Source of the DNA: Episyrphus balteatus
Taxonomy: Eukaryota; Arthropoda; Insecta; Diptera; Syrphidae
NCBI RefSeq assembly: GCF_945859705.1
Contig: NC_079137.1
Location: 30,313,322 to 30,377,321 of the forward strand
DNA length: 64,000 nucleotides
Reading direction: 5' to 3'
The notes beneath the pieces were generated by a model. That model saw nothing but the letters and a program-made list of their open reading frames with translations. It did no database searches and was not told where the DNA came from. Every line of letters starts with the position of its first letter. Position 1 is the stretch's first letter. The position numbers were made by a program, and so were the translations under genes. This document shows positions 50,677-61,468 of this stretch, piece by piece.

Positions 50677-51115
50677 TACCCACATTTTTGAAATCAGGGG
50701 ATTTTTTATGATTTTTTGGTGTATCATTTATTGGGGTAATACCTAGCAAAACGCCAAAAGTTGATTTTTGACTGCACTTTGGATGAGTCTGGCAGAGGGA
50801 AGGCTGAAAAATAGCTGTCTTAAAATTATATTTTCTAGACCTGGAATAGACATAGAATATTAATTTGTTACCATCATACGGTTATACCTAACAGAAAATA
50901 AGTAATTAGGTTTTTTATTAGAAAAATGCACTTAAAAATGCTTTAAAGCGGTCTGGCGGTGGGAAAGCTGAAAAAGAAACTTGCGGTACCCACAGATTCG
51001 AAATCAGGGGATTTTTTATGATTTTTTGGTGTATCATTTATTCGGTTATACCAAAACGCCAAAAATTGATTTTTTGCTGCACTTTGAAACTTTGACACTG
51101 AAAAAGATCACTGCC
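50677..51115 (+). repeat. tandem duplication, about 310-bp period
   Basis: GAAATCAGGGGATTTTTTAT followed by GATTTTTTGGTGTATCATTT occurs at 50690 and again at 51000, with AAAACGCCAAAA and TGCACTTTG downstream in both. CTGGCAGAGGGAAGGCTGAA (50791) parallels CTGGCGGTGGGAAAGCTGAA (50953). Confidence 0.8.
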
Positions 51116-51535
51116 AGACTTGTTCCGTTGACATACTGTGGTGCATATCTAGATATGTGCACACTCGAATTTCGATTATATCAAAACTGCCAAAATATGC
51201 TGCCGGCTCTCGGTCTATTATATTCATTTTATTTTATAAAAAATCTGGGGCCTTATGTCATTTTTTATAATTTACATGAAAATGGGCAGATTCAAAAACG
51301 TTAGGGACTAAATATTAAGGTAATTTCTCGGTCTCTGATTGGTAAACTGTCAAAAAATTTGCTCCAATTCGGGTAATTTTATTGGAAAATGGAAAGCTAA
51401 AGTTAGGCAAGAAAATTTTCCCTTAAAATTTCGGAAATTTTTGTTTGTCAACATGACAGCTGATTGTTTTTAATTACAAAATTACGTTAACAGAACTAAA
51501 TTTATTTGTGTGAAAAACGGGTAAAAAATGTCTTA

Positions 51536-51543
51536 TCGGTTAT
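51536..51543. repeat. 8-bp target duplication, left copy
   Basis: TCGGTTAT, identical to 52322-52329 and present once at the empty site near 57930. Confidence 0.95.
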
Positions 51544-52321
51544 CAGGGTCGGACTTGCCATATAACCGAGTTGGCGATTGCCACCCGGGCCCTCAGCTAT
51601 TCCATAGTTACAAAATAAAAATTCAGAAAAAACATGTACAAAACAAGTAAAAATAAAAATTTCAAACATAACAGTCTCATCTCTCATTACTGAAGATCGG
51701 AAATTAACTCTGAATGAATGCTAACAATCTGACAAAAAAAAATTCAGAACTTTTCGAAATAAAAAAAAAATTATAAACTTAACTTTATGAAAATCTTAAC
51801 TTTATTAAAAATTAATACAGGATTATTTTAAATAAATTTTTTTTGTTAATAAGTCATTGTCTATTTGCAGCTTCAAGTTTCAAAATCGTTATACAGATAG
51901 ATAAAAATTCCGCATTTTAATAAATTTTTCAACTTATTTTGTGAAGAACTTTAAAATTTTCTTAAAATTTAAAATTTGGTCGACTATCTGTTTTTTTTTA
52001 AACAAAAATTCTGAATAAAACTAATCAAAAATAAAAAAAATAAACTCCATACATTTTCTTAAAAGAAAAATAAAGACAACAAAGACCCCCAACTAAAATT
52101 TTGCTCGGGGCCTCAGAGTTTCAACGAATGCCTCTTTATTTTATTTTTAAGATAGCATTTTTAATATTAGAAAGCCAAAAGAATGGTGTGTTGGAAAAAT
52201 TGTATGCAAAAAATTGGTTTAGAAGCACCAAAAATCTTAAAAATTATTAAATTTTTGTGGTATGGTGCGCGCCCCTTTTATCATTTTGCCATCCGGACCC
52301 CTTTTCCTCAGTCCGACCCTG
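51544..52321. mobile_element. non-autonomous hAT element (778 bp)
   Basis: Starts CAGGGTCGGACTTGCC and ends CAGTCCGACCCTG. Perfect 8-bp duplications TCGGTTAT flank it. The host MITE exists uninterrupted at 57675-58130, which fixes both insertion boundaries. No transposase frame. Confidence 0.95.
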
Positions 52322-52329
52322 TCGGTTAT
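52322..52329. repeat. 8-bp target duplication, right copy
   Basis: TCGGTTAT, pairs with 51536-51543. Confidence 0.95.
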
Positions 52330-52619
52330 AACTAATATTATTTATTAAAGTAAATTGAAATTTGGTGTCTGCCACATGCGATCTGTAAAATTCTAAAGTA
52401 ATTTTCTAAATTTGACAGCAACATCATATTCAAACTAATTTATTCAAATTACTTTCCGTTCAAAAAATGACGTTACCTAAATATCTTGTCCCTAATATTT
52501 CGTGCCCAATATACGAAACTATAAATTTCAAAAAAAAAATTAGTGAAATTCCGCTAATCAAGGACCAAGAATTGGTTGCAGAAAGATCCTTAGGTACATT
52601 GAAAAGCACTAGTAAGTAA

Positions 52620-52862
52620 CGACTTTTCACGAGTCGAATTTTGCGATCCGGCTTTGCTTTTCGGCGTTAGTCAACTAGTGTAAGTCGACGTAAGCCTCAT
52701 ATAAAAATCCTAGTCGGCTATAGCCGTGCGACTTAAGGCTTGACCACACCGGAAGGAATGCGGTTTCAGTCCGGGTAACGTTACGGTAACGTATGCTACC
52801 GCATACACTTCCGTTGTTGCCAAAACATTATTATGTGGGAAAAACCGACTCGTGAAAAGTCG
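52620..52862. mobile_element. 243-bp inverted-repeat element with hairpin termini
   Basis: CGACTTTTCACGAGTCG (52620-52636) is perfectly inverted at 52846-52862. Each terminus also contains CGACT...AGTCG, so each can form its own hairpin. The interior is GC-richer than the surroundings and contains further CGAC/GTCG motifs and GGTAACGTTACGGTAACG. Confidence 0.7.
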
Positions 52863-53079
52863 GCATAAAAGGAAACATGTCGTTTTTCTTAGACAAACTT
52901 TAATTTTTGTTTACCAATTTCTATGCTACACTGAAAAAAAAAATTTATTTCTTTGTCAAAAAAATTCCAAACAAAAATTGAGTTCAATTTTTATTTCCAG
53001 GTACATTTTTGCAAGCCAATTTCATGAAGCCTAGCTACTTCAATTTCCTTAAATTTCCTATAAATAGACACCGCCTCTC
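52863..53079. other. AT-rich spacer, nothing recognised
   Basis: No gene or repeat terminus seen. Confidence 0.45.
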
Positions 53080-54430
53080 TTTCTATTTCACTCTATAACG
53101 GTCAATATATTTCAATATACTCAAATCAGCATAATTTATCTGATACCCAAATTCCCATTATTGTGGGAAGACTTAGTGCCAATAAAGCTGGTTGGTAAAG
53201 GTTCTAAAAAGTGTGTGTTTGTATCTTATCAGCTACAAAGTAAACACTCCCCTTATAATAATTATGTAGTACAAATACTCATTACGATCGCAAATTCCGC
53301 CCTCGCCTCATCTCAAAACCTGGGATATCAACGTTTGTCACTATGCTGGTGCTGCCTGCCGAGAGCATCTCTTATCTCGCGCACTCATTGCAAACATTCA
53401 CATTTCCAATTCCCAAAACCTCCTCATCATCTCTTCTTTTGGCCTTGCCATCCCCCTTGCCATCCAATCGAAAAGGACGAAGCACCACACCAGGATATAC
53501 GAGTGCGAAGTGGATGACATTTTGTGTGTGCGGCGTTATTTGTGGAATGTGTTTGTTTTGGCTCCGAAATCTACGCTTGCCAGCCACGTGCAGGATTAGG
53601 TAGAATCGTGGAATACCAATAGTCGTTCAAAAAGGATTTGGCTCCTCACAGTTTTACCCACATCAGACATCACCCACTCGTGCTGTATTAAATGCGGAGA
53701 AAAGGAGATACTAATAAAAAATCAAGTAAAGGATTTTATCTCTTTTTTTTTTTTTCAGTGCGAATATGATGACGATCGACATTGTCGGTAGTCGTAGTAG
53801 GACTCAACTACTCTTTACATGTAGGTGTGTGTGTGTCCTGTGAACGGAAGCGGATGTGCTCTCAAGTTGGGGAGAATAATTCCTGGCACTGGTGTGTGCC
53901 ACTGCTGCAGGAGCAACGATGAGTGGCTGAGCCTATACAAACAGATAAGCCACGTCCTTGGATTAGTCGGCAAGTACGTACGAGGACGAGGATATGACAC
54001 AATGTTGCTGGTGCGCGCCATGTTCGTGTGGTGCTGGTGGTGACTAAGCTAAGTACAGTAATTGGGAATGGAAGAGAGAAAAAAAGTGATAGACATGGGC
54101 AAAAATCAACATAGTCATTGCTTCTATCGCTGTGCATGCAGAGATAATAATGCACGAAAGACATGCAAGGACATGATTTGTAGGTATGTTTATTACAGAC
54201 TTTCTTATTTATTTTTTTTATTTTTTTGAATGGCTTTGAAAATTATATGGAAACCATCTAAGGGAATGTTGAAATACGGGCTTATAAGTTGATACCTTCA
54301 AGTGGAAAATAAGTATATGTATTTAAGTACTTAAAATTGTATTTTTCAGAAAGTTAAGTATTAAAACAATCCTTTGAACAAAAAAAGTCAAAATATTTTA
54401 ACATAAACAAAAAAATAGCCAGGTCCTATT
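53080..54430. other. GC-richer, repeat-poor island G
   Basis: Unique-looking DNA with a short GT run (53825-53837) and overlapping frames on both strands (53161-53517 and 53343-53603 plus, 53372-53587 and 53862-54164 minus). No recognisable exon. Candidate regulatory or untranslated DNA. Confidence 0.4.
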
Positions 54431-54440
54431 AATATGACTA

Positions 54441-54515
54441 GGAGGTCAAGTGGTTTAAAGGGTTGGATTTCTAATTGAAAGTGCTCTGCACTTAGATCTG
54501 GTTCTTATCGGATTT
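54441..54515 (+). other. degenerate tRNA-like segment
   Basis: TGGTTTAAAGG (54451-54461) fits box A fully, but the box B candidate GGTTCTTATCG (54500-54510) is poor and lies 49 bases on, more than the usual 44. It could be a SINE or tRNA-Leu/Ser relic, or chance. Confidence 0.3.
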
Positions 54516-54526
54516 TATTTTTCAAT

Positions 54527-54625
54527 CGGCTGTGCTGCGGTTGTGGTGCGGCGGTTATGCGGCGATGGTGCGGAAAACTTTTCCACCAAACGGCATAGTG
54601 CGGCTGTGGTGCGACGGCGGTCAGG
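54527..54625 (+). repeat. GC-rich GTGCGGCGGT minisatellite-like tract
   Basis: Imperfect units of the form GTGCGGCKGTGGTGCGG alternate for about 100 bp, interrupted by AAAACTTTTCCACCAAA. Sharp GC contrast with the AT-rich flanks. Confidence 0.7.
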
Positions 54626-54784
54626 TATTTTTTTTTTTTCTTTAAAAATTCGATTTCTATTTTTACTCGGGTATCCCTCCTAACGTCCTAACCCACGGAC
54701 GTAATAGGTTTGAGGACCTACATATGTAAGTAAATAAGTTAGTACGGATATTACTATATTAGAAAAATCAGTTCTTTTTTAATA

Positions 54785-54845
54785 AAATGCACGACTGGGG
54801 TCGCACGAACTTGCTCTTATGGTTAAAGTAACTCTAATGTTAAAA
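54785..54845 (-). repeat. dispersed repeat, inverted copy of 22195-22255
   Basis: ACGACTGGGGTCGCACGAAC followed by TTGCTCTTATGGTTAAAGTA is the reverse complement of the plus-strand copy. Confidence 0.7.
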
Positions 54846-55039
54846 CTTTAATTAAAACATTTTCGAAGTTGTAAAAAATACATAAAATCTGTTTTTATAA
54901 TTGATGAAACACCGTTTTTATCATTTTGATCACAGAAAAAAATATGCTATCTGATTTCTTGTATGAAAAAAGAATTTTTAGAAAAAATTTTTTGAAAATC
55001 GTTAGAATCGTTTTTTTTTTTTTTAAATAATTTTTTATA

Positions 55040-55200
55040 TACAGAGTGTCCCAAAAGTTAACGTCGAAACGAAAACGGTAGAAAGGGTAGGTGGTGACAG
55101 TTATCAGAAAAATAATAAAAAAAATCGCAGCCATATATTTTGGGAGTTATGGGCATTTGAAAAAAAGTCGAAAAAATGGTCACCCTGTGACGGTTTTTCA
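55040..55200 (+). mobile_element. CAGAGTGTCCC element fragment
   Basis: ATACAGAGTGTCCCAAAAGT resembles the terminus of the 58630 element (CAGGGTGTCCC) and starts after TA. The opposite end was not found. Confidence 0.4.
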
Positions 55201-55589
55201 TGTGCCGTGACTACAAATCTTAATTTTTCTCATTTTTTTCTTTTGTTACGGAACCTTGAATAACCCTGCTATCAAATGCATTCAAAAATTTTAACTCAGC
55301 TGTATCAGTTTTAAAGAAAATATTACTTTTTTACCCAACTTAGTACTAAAAAATTTTACATGACTCTAATTCAATGAGCCGTAGTGTAAAAAAAATGGAC
55401 TACAATGTTTCGGCAAGTTGCCTTAAAAGTTGGTGTGTTCAATTCTCTTTTCAAAATGGTATGACATTGTTGGGAATATTTCATAAATAACCGAGATAAA
55501 ATTTTTTTTCTTAAAAAATCCGACTTTTTTTTAGATAATTTTTCCATATTATTTAAGTTTTGTATTTTCTAAATAAATTTTCTAAAATT

Positions 55590-55800
55590 TTAATATAACC
55601 TTTACTTAAACGCTTTTGTGTAAAAATTTTCGTTGCAATCAGGTTAGTCTTGTACGAGATATTCTGAAACCAAAAAAAAACGTTCTATGGCAGGTACCGT
55701 TAATAACGGTAATACTACATATGTACAAAAATTTTAATCAAAATCGTTAGAGCCGTTTTTGAAATTAATAACTTTTCTATTTCCGTTATATGACAGGTAT
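55590..55800 (+). repeat. dispersed repeat, copy of 22735-22945
   Basis: Collinear motifs TTACTTAAACGCTTTTGT, GGTTAGTCTTGTA, ATCGTTAGAGCC and CTATTTCCGTTATATGACAGG. Confidence 0.7.
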
Positions 55801-56174
55801 TTTTTTTTTTTTTGTAATTGTAAACCCATTTTTAGTTTTTAAGCCTAGTATGCAGCTGAAGCGAAACGAAATTTTCGTTACAAAAATAGCACAACGAAAT
55901 TAAATTTGTTTTGTTTTTGCTTTAAATTTAAAACGTATTTTTTGATATTTTTTCTTGAATTTTTTATTTGTGTTTTCATTATCTTTACTATAAAGCCTAG
56001 TACAATGCTGATGCGAAATGAAATTTTCCATACAAAAGTTCAAGTTTTTCTGTTCTTACTTTTGGGGTAGAGGAAGTGAGTGAAAAGTGTCAATTGTCAG
56101 CTGTTTGTTTGATAGTGATAAAAATAAGAGGAAATAAGATTTTAAAAAGTAAATTTCTCAAGAGTTTTTGATTA

Positions 56175-56936
56175 CACCGAAAAAAAATTTGATAATAACA
56201 GCTATCAAATTAACATTTTTCAGTGACAAAAGTCGTCCAACAATTAAAATATCAATTTTGATATTTTATCATATCATTTTGACATTTTTTAATTTCAGGT
56301 GGGATAGTGAAAATTTCGCTTTGACAATTAAAATATCATTTTGACATTTTTTAAGTTGAAGTGGATATTGAAAATTTCACTTTGACAATTAAAATATCAA
56401 TGTGGACTAGATTTTACGTTTTAGTTTATTATAATGAAACCTATTTCTTTCCTTTTCTTTTTTATTATTTTTAATATTTTAAGAATTTTCTTTCTTTTTT
56501 CAAAACATTACTGAAAGGGAATATTCTTTATAAAATAGTGATGATATTATTTTTTCTATTATAGGTGATATAATTGTTTTGTTATTTTCTCCCAAACTAT
56601 GTGAAGTAAAATCTTAGTGCCGATCAAATTTTTTCAGTAAATCATACATTTTACTTCGAAAAAACACAAAGCGCCTTTAAATTAGTACACATCAAGAATT
56701 TTTTATTTAATATTTTTCAATAATTTGGAATGAGAAATTGATATGAAAAAATCATAATAAAATATCAAAAAAAATTCCAAAATGTGACATTTAAATATCA
56801 TCCTGATAATAAAAATGTTGTTTTAACATTTTAAATATCATAAAACACATTTTATAGAGCATTTTTGGCTGATATTTAAAAATTGTTAATTTGATATTTA
56901 AAAAATGTTAAATTGATATTGTTTTTTTTTTCGGTG
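56175..56936. mobile_element. TA-flanked MITE (762 bp), CACCGAAAAAAAA termini
   Basis: Inverted ends CACCGAAAAAAAA and TTTTTTTTCGGTG, with TA on both sides (56173-56174, 56937-56938). The interior is dominated by repeated ATTAAAATATCA/TGATATTT motifs. No coding capacity. A TA duplication suggests Tc1/mariner-type mobilisation. Confidence 0.85.
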
Positions 56937-56938
56937 TA

Positions 56939-57360
56939 CACAGAGAAAAATAGACCACATAAAATAGAACAAAAACAATAAGATTTCTCTATGGTTTTCA
57001 TCCAAGAAGGAAACCTTATTAAAACAATCGGGTTTTCCTTATTGTTTTAAAATCTGCAAAAAAATAAAAAAAACGATGACCAGGCTGGGAATCGAACTGG
57101 AGACTTCAAATCATTTGTCGCCCACCTTACCACCTGAACCAAGCTGCCATGAAAATATTGATCGCGATTTTTGTTCTAGTGCTAAGTTGCAAAAAAAAAT
57201 CAACTTTTCAGTCAAATTTTAATAAGATTTTCTCTAATAAGAAATCTCCTTAAAAAAACCTTATTAATCGTTAATTTTAATAAGATTTCCTCATGAAATG
57301 TATGGACGGTAAAACAATATGGCAATCTGTTAGTTTTTAGCGGGTCATATTTTCTCTGTG
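56939..57360. mobile_element. TA-flanked MITE (422 bp) with internal tRNA-like promoter
   Basis: Inverted ends CACAGAGAAAAATAGACC and GTCATATTTTCTCTGTG, with TA at 56937-56938 and 57361-57362. It abuts the preceding MITE, sharing its TA. AATAAGATTT and related AATAAG motifs repeat inside both arms. It carries a minus-strand box A/box B pair (next entry). Confidence 0.85.
57077..57148 (-). other. tRNA-like sequence inside the MITE
   Basis: Minus strand: TGGTTCAGGTGG (57141-57130) fits box A with one extra base, as in tRNAs with a longer D loop. AGTTCGATTCC (57098-57088) fits box B at ten of eleven positions, 43 bases downstream. The T and acceptor stems pair poorly, so it is a Pol III promoter relic rather than a working tRNA. 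Confidence 0.55.
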
Positions 57361-57362
57361 TA

Positions 57363-57674
57363 ATAACAAACAAAAAATTATGGGAATTTTTAAAGTTCTA
57401 GTAAATCATTTATTTTAGTTATAAATCATTTCAAGAATTTATGTTTGAATTTAAAATTGTGCAACTGATTAAGACAACTGTCAATCTTGTTAAATACGAA
57501 TTTGAACTTTTCTGTTCTTTCTTGTTCTGACAATATTAACAAACTTGTGCTGCTCTGATCTTTTCTGTCCTAGATTTTGTTCATTAAACAGACCTAATAT
57601 CGTTCAAGATTTCTGTATGCTACTTTGATTAATAAATTTTTTTGAAAAAACTTTTTTTTTTATGTTTTTTATAA
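57363..57674. other. AT-rich spacer, nothing recognised
   Basis: No gene or element ends seen. Confidence 0.45.
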
Positions 57675-58130
57675 TGGGCAGGTTCAGACACTTTAGGGAC
57701 TAAATATTTAGGTAATTTCTCGTTCTCTGATTGGTCAACTGTCAAAAAAAATCTTTCCAATTTAGGTAATTTTATTGGAAAGCTGACTAGAAAGTTAGGC
57801 AAGAAAATTTTCCCTAAAAATTTAGGAAAGTTTTTTTTTGTCAACATGACAGCTGATTGTTTTTAAATACAGAATTATTTTAGCTAAATTAAATCGATTT
57901 GTTTGAAAAACGAGTAAAAAGTGCATTATCGGTTATAATTAATATTATTTATTTATTAAAGTTAAGTGAAATTTGGTGTCTGCCCCATGCGATCTGTAAA
58001 ATTCTCAAATAATTTTTGAAATTTGACAATAATGAAAAATCCAAACTAATTTAGGCAATTTACTCAAATTGCCGTTCAGATAATGACGTTGCCTAAATAT
58101 CTAGTCCCTAATATTTCCTGAACGTGCCCA
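57675..58130. mobile_element. TGGGCA-type MITE, copy 2 (uninterrupted)
   Basis: The left end TGGGCAGGTTCAG, then TTAGGGACTAAATATTTAGG, is inverted at the right as CCTAAATATCTAGTCCCTAA plus CCTGAACGTGCCCA. It has the single target string ATCGGTTATAAT where copy 1 carries the hAT insertion. Confidence 0.9.
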
Positions 58131-58627
58131 ATTTTAAATAAATTTGGATTTTTTTTTTATTTTGACTTTCACGGAATTAAACTCAATGATAGAAAAAAGA
58201 GCTCCACCTCGTCCTCTTTTCTATCGACTCAAGTTAACTTTTTTTTGCGAATTTAATGTTTTTTAAATGGCCTTACTTACAATCGAAATAGTTGAGGACA
58301 AAAAATTGAAATTTTTCAAATTTTTGGTACAGATTTTTCGCGTACTTAAACTTTTAAGATGATGTAAAAAAATATAATATTCCCATTTAGAAAAAGATTA
58401 TCATCAACAAAGTTGAAAAAAGAAGTTATTTAAATATGTACCTTTTCAAAAGTGCAACATTCTTACTTACAAGTTTAACACACCCTCCTTCCTTTTAATA
58501 TTTTAAGCCATAATAAATGGTCACTGTTGTGTATGTGTAACATTTTTTTTAAACATATTTCTGTCGGATAAGAATTATTTTTCTTTTTTTAAACTAATAT
58601 TGAAAACGGTTCTCCTATTATATAATA
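58131..58627. other. AT-rich spacer with a repeat motif
   Basis: GGTCACTGTTGTGTATGTGT at 58518 belongs to the family seen at 37447, 37999 and (inverted) 9176. No gene. Confidence 0.45.
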
Positions 58628-58629
58628 TA

Positions 58630-59640
58630 CAGGGTGTCCCACAGTCACCGCCCCAAATGAAAACCATGGATTCCTGATGTCATTTTAAGTCGAAAAACTT
58701 AAGAGGTAATTTTCTCGTTTTCGTCCCGTTTTCGAGTTACCACGGTTTTTATGATTTTTGCTCTCTTATCCTTTAACTGGCCTTATCTTTACCAAACTAC
58801 GTTTGATTTGAAAGACTTTTTTTTCAACCAATCAAGAATTTATTACAGTTTAAGTTTGTCTCAAAACTTTTTTTTCTGCGGACATCCGTTTCTCCACAAT
58901 TTTGCATCAAACACAATTTTCTTCGTTTTTTAAGTTGTTTTTTACACTTTCATATCATTTAAGTCAAAAAAACACGTTAATGAATATTAATTTTTTGTTC
59001 TTTTTATTAAAGCCCAGTTTATTTCCATAAAAAAAAATACGTTTTATTTCATAAAAAAGGCTGCTGAAAGTAATTATTAAAAAAAAATAAACAAACTGAG
59101 TGAATTAAAAAAAGATAATTTTTAAATAAAAAATTAATTTAAATGAATTATAAACTTTTTCTGAGCTATTGTGGTTAAGAAAAGAACAAATAGATAAAGC
59201 TCAGAAAAGGTTTTAATTCATTTAAATTAATTTTGTATTTAAAAAATATTTTTTTTTAATTCACTCAGTTTGTTTATTTTTTTTTAAATTACTTTCAGTA
59301 GCCTTTTTTATGAAATAAAACTTATTTTTTTATGGAAATAAACCGGCCTTTAATTAAAAGCACAAAAAAATAATACTCATTAACGTGTTTTTTTTTACTT
59401 AAATGATATGAAAGTTAAAAAACAACTTAAAAAAACGAAGAAAATTGTGTTTGATGCAAAATTGTGGAGAAACGGTTGTCCGCAGAAAAAAAAGTTTTGA
59501 GACAAACTTAAACTTAAACTTAAACCGTGGTAACTCAAAAACGGGACGAAAACGAGAAAATTACCTCTTAAGTTTTTCGACTTAAAATGACCTCAGGAAT
59601 CTATGGTTTTCATTTGGGGCGGTGACTGTGGGATACCCTG
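58630..59640. mobile_element. foldback element, 1.0-kb palindrome, CAGGGTGTCCC termini
   Basis: CAGGGTGTCCCACAGTCACC at the left and GGTGACTGTGGGATACCCTG at the right, with TA on both sides (58628-58629, 59641-59642). The arms pair almost throughout (about 500 bp each) around a short loop near 59165-59205. No transposase. A TA duplication and this terminus suggest a Tc1/mariner-type non-autonomous element. Confidence 0.85.
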
Positions 59641-59642
59641 TA

Positions 59643-59979
59643 TATATATGTATAATTTTATATTTTATCTTATAACGACTTAAAAAAAAAAAAAACTAGG
59701 TTTACATTTTTTTTCACAGCAGGTTTTAATTTACCTAAACCAAAAACTGCTTAAATTGTCATTTCGTCATGTATGGATGTGTATAACCACCAGTAAGCAT
59801 TTTCAATGAAAAAATATTATTTGTGATTTTTATAGTTATGGCTATTGCATTAGTGTGTTTACCACAATTTAAATTTTGTTTTTATAATATTTTAATTCCC
59901 CCATATCACAAAAATGCTTTTAATTTTCATTGCATACTGGGAACAATTAACAGCTGGCAATTTGGAATTTTATTAAGCT
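59643..59979. other. AT-rich spacer, nothing recognised
   Basis: No gene or element ends seen. Confidence 0.45.
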
Positions 59980-60930
59980 GCGATTAAATGTTGCCAAAAA
60001 TATGTTCTTGTTGCCACAGCAGCATGGTCGACATCCAATCCGTTAGTGACCGACCATATCGGATGAATGGCAAAGGCTTTTCCTATTCAGCGAGGGAGTT
60101 TTGGCGCTAATTGCACACAAATGTTCCACCACAATTCGCCCAGTCCTGAAAGATGAGGGGGATATTTTTTTTTTTTTTTGTGTTTTGTTTAATTTTTATC
60201 CCGGCCTAGAGGGGGTTGCAATTAATCTCCATAACCGGCTACCGCGAAAAACGTTTTGTGGTTTCACGCCATGTTCTCGCGAAAACGAGTCGTCCCACTC
60301 GTCCCGTCCGGTCGCAGCTTAAAAATCCTTGCTAAGCATTTCACGCACTTGTGCACTCGCACGAACATACTCACTGACATGGCACATGCCTCTGGCTATT
60401 AAAATGTATACCAGAGTGTCCAGAGTGTGATGCAGCTAGTGGCCGGAGATTGGGTTAGTGCTATTTGTTGGAGCTGGGGGTGGATATTGGACTGGACATT
60501 AAATTGTTCCAATGCCACTTGGAATAAATTGGGTGAAGGCGCCGAGGACGAAGCTGGATGGATGATTGGTTGTTTGTGCGGGTGGGTTGGTATATCTACA
60601 AATTTTTGTTTTTGTTGTTGTTAGTTGGTGTATTTTAGTTGATGGGGCTTTTTTGCACGCAAGGATACTTTTGTTATTGTTTACACATTTGGTTGCAATA
60701 AATTGAAAGGACATGTGTGTGCACCTGGGTGTGTGTTTTTATATTGCATGCAGCCTTACTTTGTAAGTGAGGGCTTCGAAGAGGCGGGGGTTGTAAATAA
60801 TTAAAGCGGACACGTGATGACAACAGAATTTGTGTTTTGCTATCACCTGAATTAAAGTGGTGTTCTGTTTCTGATTGAGGAGCATATCTATTTGACATGC
60901 CTTCAAACTGTTATGGGAGGAGTGTTATAA
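59980..60930. other. GC-richer, repeat-poor island H
   Basis: Unique-looking DNA with GGCGCTAATTGC (60103-60114), CGCGAAAACGAGTCG (60278-60292) and GTTGTTGTT near 60612. Frames at 60101-60322 and 60427-60624 lack domains. Candidate regulatory or untranslated DNA. Confidence 0.4.
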
Positions 60931-61468
60931 AACATCTATCCGCCTTAATGCAATATTTTGAGAAAAATATTGGCTATAACAATAATAAAATAAATAACTT
61001 TTTGTTCTCTTTCACAAAATTTGTATGAATAGGTTTTGAAATTTGTTTTTCAAAGGATAAAAACATTTTTTAAATTAATTTGAGCTAAACAAAAATACGC
61101 AACTTGTTTTCCTTTATTCAAAACCGTTAGAGCCTTTTAAGAATAATAAGAGTTAGGTGATTATATTAAATCCATAGCAAGGCTTTTATGTAAATATGAC
61201 TGAGTTTTGCATACCTATGCTATGCAGAGAAATTTATGTACTCAACGCATTAATGGACAGAACTCTAGCTGCAGCAATTATGATGCCAGTTCTGCATTGC
61301 AATAAAAAGAGTTCATATACGTAAAAAATGACAGATTTCAAAGTTATTCCACGAAAACTTTTAATAAAAGAACAGACTTCTTTTTGCGGCTAGCTATGAA
61401 TTTCGGACTCAATTGTCAAACGAATTGAGATCAGAAGTTTGATATCAGCATCTCACAATACCTAATAG
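60931..61468. other. AT-rich spacer, nothing recognised
   Basis: No gene or element ends seen. Confidence 0.45.

Larger units (their letters stand above)
51283..52508. mobile_element. TGGGCA-type MITE, copy 1, split by a hAT insertion
   Basis: The left end TGGGCAGATTCA plus TTAGGGACTAAATATTAAGG is inverted at the right end, ending AATATTTCGTGCCCA. Apart from the hAT insertion and one 8-bp duplication it is about 440 bp and collinear with 57675-58130. AAT lies next to GGGC at both ends in both copies, so the exact target duplication is unresolved. Confidence 0.85.
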
